Source: Humulus lupulus (taxonomy: Eukaryota > Streptophyta > Magnoliopsida > Rosales > Cannabaceae). Taken from it: 64,000 nt of DNA. The stretch lies in contig NC_084802.1 of the NCBI RefSeq assembly GCF_963169125.1, positions 118,548,903-118,612,902 on the forward strand. The letters are read 5' to 3'. A program made the translations under genes and the position numbers. The notes under the pieces are model-generated. The model saw nothing but the letters and a program-made list of their open reading frames with translations, had not been told where the DNA came from and did not search any database. The stretch's first letter is position 1. Each line of letters begins with the position of its first letter. Shown here in pieces: positions 57,926-64,000 of this stretch.

Positions 57926-58048
57926 AGGGTCCTATTTTAATTATTTTACAAAACAGATGATCCTATTTATAATTGTTTAAAACAGAGGATCTGAATTGGT
58001 ATAAAAACAAAATAGAGGGAACCAAAATCATATAAACCCTAAATATAA
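57926..58048 (-). repeat. outer part of MULE right terminal inverted repeat
   Basis: AGGGT duplication, then sequence whose reverse complement matches 17,584-17,700 (GGTTCCCTCTATTTTG, TTTTAAACAATTATAAA). Ends at 58,039, followed by the 9 bp duplication TAAATATAA (58,040-58,048). Confidence 0.88.
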
Positions 58049-58381
58049 TAATGTGTATGAAATAAGATTTTATGAAAGAACCAATACATTGAATACTAAT
58101 ATAAAATATGATACATAGAAGACATAAAATTAATACATATAATATATAATATACAATTTAGAATTACTATTTATTTTGCATTGCATATAAAAGAAGATAA
58201 CCAACCTATACATTAAAGTATAAAATAAGATAGCTTTTCATATATATATATATGGGGAAGTCTACAAAATATCCCCATAACACCTATAATGCAAAGTCTT
58301 TCCCCTAGTTTTGTTTCTTACAAAATTATCTCCCAACTCACTTAAAAGGACATACTACTCCTAAGAATATAACTTAACACC
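58049..58381. other. AT-rich spacer
   Basis: Short TA-rich runs, including (AT)n at 58,234-58,250. No gene or repeat of note is seen. Confidence 0.4.
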
Positions 58382-59380
58382 TGTTATGCCCATTTTAGGC
58401 TTAATGAAGCCAGACAAAAGTATAGCCACTCACTCCCCCAAGCCTTACATATCCTATTCGCAACCCCAAGCTCAGGGCAAGAGCATGCCCACCTCTTGCC
58501 TGCTAGCCTCTTCACTAAGAGTGTTCTCGTCTCTCACCTGCTAGCCTATCCACTAAGAATGTACTCACCCTCTTCCTACTAACCTCTTCACCAAAAGCAT
58601 GCTTGCCTCTTGCTTGCTAGCCTTTTCCACGAAGAGTGTGCTTGCTTCTTTCCTGCTAGCCACTCCACCAAGAGCGTGCTCGCTTCTTGCCTACTAGCTT
58701 CTCCACCAAGATCGTGCTTGCCCCTTTTTTGCTAGCCTCTCCACCAAGTGTGTGCTCACTTTTTTCCTGCAAGCCTATGCCCCAAGAGCGCCCTCACCTC
58801 TTACCTATTAGCCTCTCCACCAAGAGTGTGCTTGCCTAGTTGCAACGTAGGGGGTGTTGGTCACACCATCAACTTTGTAAGAAGCAAGGTTTCACTTCCT
58901 GAAATGAATGAAAAAAAGGACAATGCAGCATGATTATGGGGAGAAGAGAAAGAATGTCGTGAAGACTATATTCCCTATGTAGTGACATTCGCCATTATTC
59001 CCATAGGAACACCATGCGGAACAATCTCCACCACTCCCTAAGGAACACCCGTGCGGGAATATTCACCACCATGTCCTATAAATGAGAATGAGACAAACTT
59101 TGAAGGGGGAGCATTATTTTCGCACAAAGTAGTCTATAACAGGGAGCTTGATTCAAATTTTCTTGTAAGAACATTGAGAAACTTGAATGACCTTGGTTCA
59201 CTAGATCTTAGTGTCCATATTTGTAACACCATAAGCAATAAAAGAGACTAAATGGATGTAGTTCATTCATTAAGTTCGAATCACTATAATTAGTGTGTCA
59301 TTTATTTTTTACACATTTTATTTTCTTGAGTTTGTGCTTTAATATCTATTTTTGTTTTTCCTAAAAATTGGGTGTTGACA
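58382..59380 (+). mobile_element. probable solo LTR with minisatellite
   Basis: Begins TGTTATGCCC and ends GGGTGTTGACA. It contains TATA-like CCTATAAATGAG near 59,074 with a downstream leader, and no internal region. No convincing target duplication was found, so the borders are provisional. It resembles 6,716-7,760 in end sequence and layout. Confidence 0.55.
58480..58835 (+). repeat. 38 bp minisatellite
   Basis: About nine imperfect units of the type GCTAGCCTCTCCACCAAGAG followed by TGTGCTTGCCTCTTGCCT. TCTCCACCAAG falls at 58,662 (variant), 58,700 and 58,738, a period of 38 bp, with one-base drift elsewhere. Confidence 0.85.
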
Positions 59381-59769
59381 AAAATCCGAGTAAAAAAATA
59401 CATATATATTGATGATGTTTGTAAATCAATGTTAGGAATCCTTTATTTATTTATTCTTATAGAATCAATTAATCATATACATAATCTAAATTTTCTTTAT
59501 TTCATTATTTTTATGAGTATAAAATAAACTATAAAATATACTTAATATTAAATATTATTTATTTATTACTTATTACATATATTAATTAGTTATTCTAATG
59601 TTATTTATAAGTATAAGATTTAATTAATAATTAGTAATATATTATTAATATAATTAACATAATGAGTATAAAATAGATTTCTTTCATTACTAATACATGT
59701 ATTAAAATTCTAAATTTTTTAGTATAAAAAATAAACAAAACTTCATTACTTTAATATTTTTTCATTTTT
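59381..59769. other. AT-rich spacer
   Basis: Nothing recognisable beyond AT-rich sequence with short TTAATATTA-like repeats. Confidence 0.35.
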
Positions 59770-60128
59770 CCTAAAAGTTAGACACTATGTTTTGTCTCAT
59801 TATATGCTTCGACCTTGTGTTTTAACAAATTACTTTTTGGACCCTGTGTTCTGTAAAATGGTTTAAATAGACCCATAAACCTAATTTTGATGAAGACAAA
59901 ATTTGAATGTGATAACACAGTTGTTAGGTAGAATGATTGTGCATTTGTTTTGAATTGTTAGTTTGGTCAATTATTTGTGATTTTAGTTCAAAAATTTTTG
60001 ACCAAAATTTGATTTAGGGGTCTATTTGAACCATTTTACAAAACACAGGGTCCAAAAAGTAATTTGTGAAAACACATGATCCAAACAAGAAATGAGCAAA
60101 AACACAGGGTCCAAAAGTATATAAACCT
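59770..60128. mobile_element. Mutator-type MITE with ~110 bp inverted repeats
   Basis: The left arm contains TTTTGGACCCTGTGTTCTG and TAAAATGGTTTAAATAGACC. The right arm on minus contains TTTTGGACCCTGTGTTTTG and TAAAATGGTTCAAATAGACC. The arms are about 110 bp long around a core near 59,900-60,000. The outer right end, AGGTTTATATACTTTTGG on minus, resembles the GGGTTTATA ends of the 17,584-58,039 MULE, suggesting one family. No protein is encoded and the 9 bp duplication could not be fixed. Confidence 0.7.
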
Positions 60129-60565
60129 GAAAAGAATGATTTCATAGACTAAAAGGCAAATCATCAATTGACCAATGGGTATTATAATCATTAATTCACA
60201 TCCAATGACATAGACCCAGACTCATCTAGAGTACAAATGCATCTCAAATTCAACGCTTTGTTAATGAAATGGGCAACTAGATTCCACTAAAATAAAATCA
60301 AGTAACATAGATCGCAAACAGACATCCAACCATCAAGACAAAAGCAACAAAACTACCATACCATAAGAAATGAATGGTACAAAAACACCACCAAACATAA
60401 TGGTTTACAGACACCCTCAATCGGGGGACCTTATTGGAAAAATATACCTAACAAAGACAACAACAAAAAAAAACTAAGACACTAAGGCAACCCCAGATTT
60501 TCCACCCAAAGATACGACCCCATGAACCAGTCTCCACGCACTAGATCCTAACTGACCGACGACAT
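60129..60565. other. spacer without recognised feature
   Basis: Moderately AT-rich, with no open frame of note and no repeat seen. Confidence 0.4.
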
Positions 60566-61753
60566 TGTAGGATCTCATTTATAGAAGTCTATATGCATGC
60601 TCCCTATTGCACAAAATAACATACAATAGGAAACATAAATACATGCATAGAAGTGATTTTCATACAGAGACACGTAAATACAATAACAGAACCATTAGAG
60701 TACTTACGAGAAGCGTAGTGGAACAATGACTACACTCTTTGGATTCGCTAACATTTTGTCCTTGTTGAATGCGAGATATTGCAAGGAATCCAAACCATTT
60801 TGAAACATGACCACAATCTTCCAAGTATTTCTCTAAAACAACCTAGTGTTTGAGTGGGCAAGTCTCAACACATGAGAAGAGAATTCCTAGAGAGAACACT
60901 AAGAGACAGTGGGCGGCTAGGTATAGAATATTAGGAGTGAATTTTTACCTTGTCAAATTCAACTGACCTGATGCATTCTATAACACTAGTACATATAGGC
61001 AATTAGCTTGGACATAAAATAAGTTTTAGTTTCCCATTTTAATTTAATTATTTAATAATTATAATTAATTAAGAAATTTGTTTTATTCATTTTATTAATA
61101 TTAATACCAATATATCAATATTAACAAAATTTCCCTAATTGGCTATAATACTCTCTTTTTGAGACTTTGCAATAAAATCCTCAAAGTTTCTTCTATTTCT
61201 TTTCTCACAGAATATAAATAAATAATTTAACATTATTTATTTCCATTGAACTAGTCAATATGATATTTTTATAATTAATAATTAAATTAATTATTCAAGA
61301 CAACCATGTTCATTTTGATAAGAGATGACTTGGGGACCATGAATCCATGAACTGAAGCTCCAATAAGTTATCGTGAATTTATTTATAATAAATAATCTCA
61401 CTACCTTATTAATTCCTAATGATTCCACTATAGACTTATAATTGCACTCTTGAATTCATAGAACGTTTTACACTAAATGTAAATAAGTTATCCACTGTTA
61501 TAACCATAACCGTCATTCAATCCTTTACAGATGATCTACTAATGAGACATGTACAAATTACTATTTTTCCACTCATTGGTATTTTATCCTTAACTCTCAC
61601 TAAGTTCCTTGTGAATTATATTTTCGTAAATTTAATTACTCAAATGAGTACTCTATCATTTAACACTTGAACCAAGCTATAAGGAGATCATTGTTTTAGT
61701 TCTTAAACAGAAGCTATAGATTTCGTATCTATGATAAATACTCCCACTCAATT
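60566..61753 (+). repeat. Copia-like LTR fragment, related to 40.3-42.2 kb
   Basis: Begins TGTAGGATCTCATTTATAG. Its reverse complement aligns with parts of 40,343-42,153 (GAGTGGGAGTATTTATCATAG, GGTTCAAGTGTTAAATGATAG, AAGGATAAAATACC). The end is cut off at 61,753 by the next LTR-like piece. Confidence 0.6.
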
Positions 61754-61960
61754 TGTAACGCCCTGGGATCCTGTGTACCAAACTCTTATTTTAATGAAGG
61801 TCAACGATTTTATGGTCAAACTCTTTTAACTCTATCCCGTTAGTGGACTTTAGAAACACGTTTATGTCCAAATGATTTGATTAGCATGTCTTGCACTATT
61901 CAAAATACACAATGTAACGGTCTTGGTTACCCAAGGCGCTACAACTTGGAATTAGAGAGG
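61754..61960 (+). repeat. short LTR remnant with primer-site-like tail
   Basis: Begins TGTAACGCCCTGGG and ends CCCAAGGCGCTACA at 61,943, so its ends are mutually inverted. It is followed by ACTTGGAATTAGAGAGG, a decayed match to ACTTGGTATCAGAGC as found next to the chromodomain element LTR. Probably an internally deleted LTR plus the start of an internal region. Confidence 0.5.
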
Positions 61961-63039
61961 TCTATGTAACGACCCCAAATCCACTATTAAGGCTTAAGGG
62001 CCTGGAGAGCGTGCCTGGAGGGCATAATGGGATTTGGTGTGTGTCTTTAATGAGTTTTATGCATGATTATGATTTAATGCACGTTATATGACTATTTGAT
62101 TATTTGAGATGCATGACTATGTGAATTAGTATGCATGTAGACCTGATTGTCTTAAAAAGAGCATAATTGTAATCTGGCCATTTAGGGCATAACTGTGATA
62201 ATTGTATTATGTGATTTGTGCCATGCGAGTGTGGTGTTTTTATCAGGATGCACGCATCGAGACGGTCCTAGTGAGCCAATTAGTATAAAAGTCACAACGG
62301 GATTTTATACCCGGCTCGGGAGGAGCTTAGGGGTACTTTAGGAATTTCGTAAGTTGAAGTGAGAACTAATGGTTATAGTTTTGGCGATTGAGTAACCTGG
62401 GTAACCATTTGTAACTGCTGTGAGTAACAGGTTTTAGATAGAAAATGGTAGAAATGAAATAGAAGTGAAAGGACTTATGTGCCCTTGAAGGTTTAGTTAG
62501 GAAGGGTTATTAGGAAGGGATAAATTGGTCATTTGGCAAGGCAATTAGACAATTTTCAGCTGGGTTTATGGGGTACACGGTTTGGGCATTGGGTCATTTG
62601 GTGTTTTGATAAAATTGGAAGAGAAGAAAAAGAAGAAGAAAGAAAGGGTAGGGCAAGAAGAAGAAAGGAGAAGAGGTGTAGAAGGGGCTGAAGTGGGAGC
62701 TTAGGAGGAGATCAAGGAAGCTTTTAGGGTGGATTCTCCACTTGAGGTAAGGATCTTATGCATATTTAAGTTTGATTTCTGTTTTGACTTGTGAATCTAA
62801 AGCTTGAGTTAGTTTTTTTTTGAGTTTTGGTTTGAGTTGCTGAAATTAGAATCAAGGGGTGGATTTTTGGGTGTGATGGTGTTTTGCTCTTGATTCTAGT
62901 ATCTATAGGTTGTTAGATGGTTCATATGAGACTTTCATTTGATTTTGGGGTTTAGGTATTTGTTTGGGGTGATTTGGAGAGGTTGAAGCTCGGGAAAAAC
63001 GCATGGGAAAACCCAGAAAATCTGGGTTCGCGAAGGAGC

Positions 63040-63150
63040 GCCGCGGCCTTGTTCTTGGGCGCCGCGGCGCGAGGATGCTTCAGGATGGGGGCCAAGCAGC
63101 TGGGCGCCACGGCCCTTGAAGGGAGTGCCGCGGCCCTAGGCCATTTTGGC
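63040..63150 (+). repeat. CCGCGG-rich GC island in LTR
   Basis: Repeated GCGCCGCGGC / GTGCCGCGGCC motifs in an otherwise AT-rich LTR. Related GC islands lie at 10,640-10,810, 49,800-49,860, 56,780-56,945 and, decayed to GCGCTACAGTGC, at 30,640-30,750. Confidence 0.7.
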
Positions 63151-63814
63151 AACCAAAAAGTTGAGTTTTTAGGGCTTTTGCCCAGGGACACGGGGGATGG
63201 TTCTGATGTTTTGTTTTATGAATTTAGAGGTCCCGGGAGTGCGGGATTGGTCCCGGGAAGTGGTCTTGGGCTTGGTTAGTATTAAAAGTGTTTTATGTGT
63301 GTTGTGACTAGGATTTCGGGGAGGCTCGTACTAGAGGACCGTGCTTGTGACCTTGGTGCATCGGAAAGCTCGGGATACAGGTAAGAAAACCGTAACACCC
63401 GAGAATAGGGCATGGGCCCACAGTGTGATTGCAGGGCATGGCCCTAGATCGTATTATGTGCAAATGTGTAATCTTAGATGAACTATTATATGTTGGAATG
63501 TTTATTTCAAAATGTATTATACGTGCTATTATAATGAAATGAACGGCTAAGGCCGAGAGCGGCGAAGGCCAGGTACGGCCTTGGGGCCGGAAGTAACACT
63601 CAGCACATGGGATGCTTATAGCCAGGGTGGGACCCAAGGGATACATGAGTTATCCTTACGGTGAGGACCGAGACCCCAGGCTTCGGTAAGGCCTCTGGGG
63701 CGGCATGGCTGTGCTTGTTTAGTCTGATTGATTTCCTATTTGTCAGTGGATCATGTCAGCTATATTATTTGCATATGTTATGTACTATTTGGGTTTTCTT
63801 GCTGGGCTTCGGCT

Positions 63815-63840
63815 CACGGGTGCTCCGTGTTGCAGGTAAA
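63815..63840 (+). promoter_or_regulatory. conserved GGGTGCT...GCAGGTAAA block in LTR
   Basis: CACGGGTGCTCCGTGTTGCAGGTAAA-type block, the most conserved stretch among five gypsy LTRs here. GCAG|GTAAA fits a splice donor. Confidence 0.55.
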
Positions 63841-64000
63841 AGCAAAGAGTCAGTCAACTGGCCATGAGTATGGAGAGCGTGGGGGCGGCGCGTACATGTT
63901 CGGCCTGCCCGACTGCTTTGGTTGGGGGCATTTTTGTATATGGCTGTATTTACCATTCTTTTGATAGTTGATCAAGTGTAAATCTAATTTTGAGTTGTAA

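Larger units (their letters stand above)
17584..58039. mobile_element. Mutator-like TIR element expanded by three nested LTR retrotransposons
   Basis: The left end is GGGTTTATACAATTTTGG (17,584). The right end on minus is GGGTTTATATGATTTTGG (58,039). Both are flanked by the 9 bp direct repeat TAAATATAA (17,575-17,583 and 58,040-58,048), the target-duplication length typical of Mutator-like elements. Removing the three LTR elements and their duplicated pentamers leaves about 1.70 kb. The terminal inverted repeats extend for several hundred bp, with stepwise matches such as CCCTTGATTTTATTTTAATT in both arms. All three retrotransposons sit in the right arm. No transposase was recognised, so it is a non-autonomous MULE or long-TIR MITE. 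Confidence 0.88.
61965..64000 (+). repeat. Ty3/gypsy LTR, truncated by window end
   Basis: Starts TGTAACGACCCC and follows the chromodomain-element LTR in order. Both share AAGGGCCTGGAGAGCGTGCC-like sequence, the CCGCGGC-rich block (63,040-63,150), GGTAAGAAAAC (63,381-63,391), GGGTGCTCCGTGTTGCAGG (63,818-63,836) and GTACATGTTCGGCCTGCC. The 3' end is not in the window. It may be solo or a full element. Confidence 0.8.

Noticed and set aside
62974..63279. 101-codon Ala/Gly-rich frame
   Set aside because: Produced by the CCGCGG-rich island of an LTR, with no protein-family signal.

Overview
This is a repeat-dominated stretch of a nuclear plant genome. I infer a eudicot; the species cannot be named from the sequence. 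The evidence is long AT-rich spacers, spliceosomal gene fragments, a chloroplast-protease gene fragment related to plant EGY1, and several plant-type LTR retrotransposons and DNA transposons stacked inside one another. I see no complete, convincingly functional single-copy host gene, no rRNA or tRNA gene and no CRISPR.

Left part (1-17,574). A truncated LTR-like sequence at the window edge is followed by AT-rich spacer. Next comes a satellite-like array of 170-180 bp monomers with a three-monomer higher-order period of about 511 bp (2,083-2,271 and 11,774-13,190). The array is split by a 2.5 kb Ty3/gypsy solo LTR (2,272-11,773, minus). That LTR is itself split by a 7,021 bp CACTA transposon (2,739-9,759) with matching CACTACAA ends and a CAT target duplication. 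The CACTA element carries a captured, spliced and truncated copy of EGY1 (chloroplast M50-family metalloprotease) on the minus strand, and an intron of that copy holds a further solo LTR (6,716-7,760). This is four levels of nesting. Beyond the array lie AT-rich sequence and two small unrecognised gene candidates, 14,554-15,014 plus and 16,220-17,023 minus.

Middle part (17,575-58,048). A Mutator-like TIR element of about 1.7 kb (GGGTTTAT ends, 9 bp target duplication TAAATATAA) has been inflated to 40 kb. Three LTR retrotransposons landed within 74 bp of its right terminal inverted repeat: a Tat-lineage Ty3/gypsy element on plus (19,104-34,028), a second Tat element on minus (34,080-48,677), and a chromodomain-bearing Ty3/gypsy element on minus (48,711-57,925). 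All have flanking direct repeats and recognisable PPTs, and primer sites or leader positions. All have broken gag-pol genes. The two Tat elements each carry an extra antisense gene between pol and the 3' LTR. These antisense genes share a promoter layout (G-box, TATA-like site, leader intron, ATG about 750 bp downstream) and encode a gypsy-type-transposon domain followed by a coiled coil.

Right part (58,049-64,000). This holds a solo LTR with a 38 bp minisatellite, a Mutator-type MITE, a Copia-like LTR fragment related to the one nested at 40.3-42.2 kb, a short LTR remnant with a primer-site-like tail, and a large Ty3/gypsy LTR running off the window end.

The points most worth following are the EGY1 transduplication in the CACTA element, the independent antisense transcription units of the Tat elements, splice-donor-like blocks conserved across otherwise diverged LTRs, and the satellite with higher-order structure.
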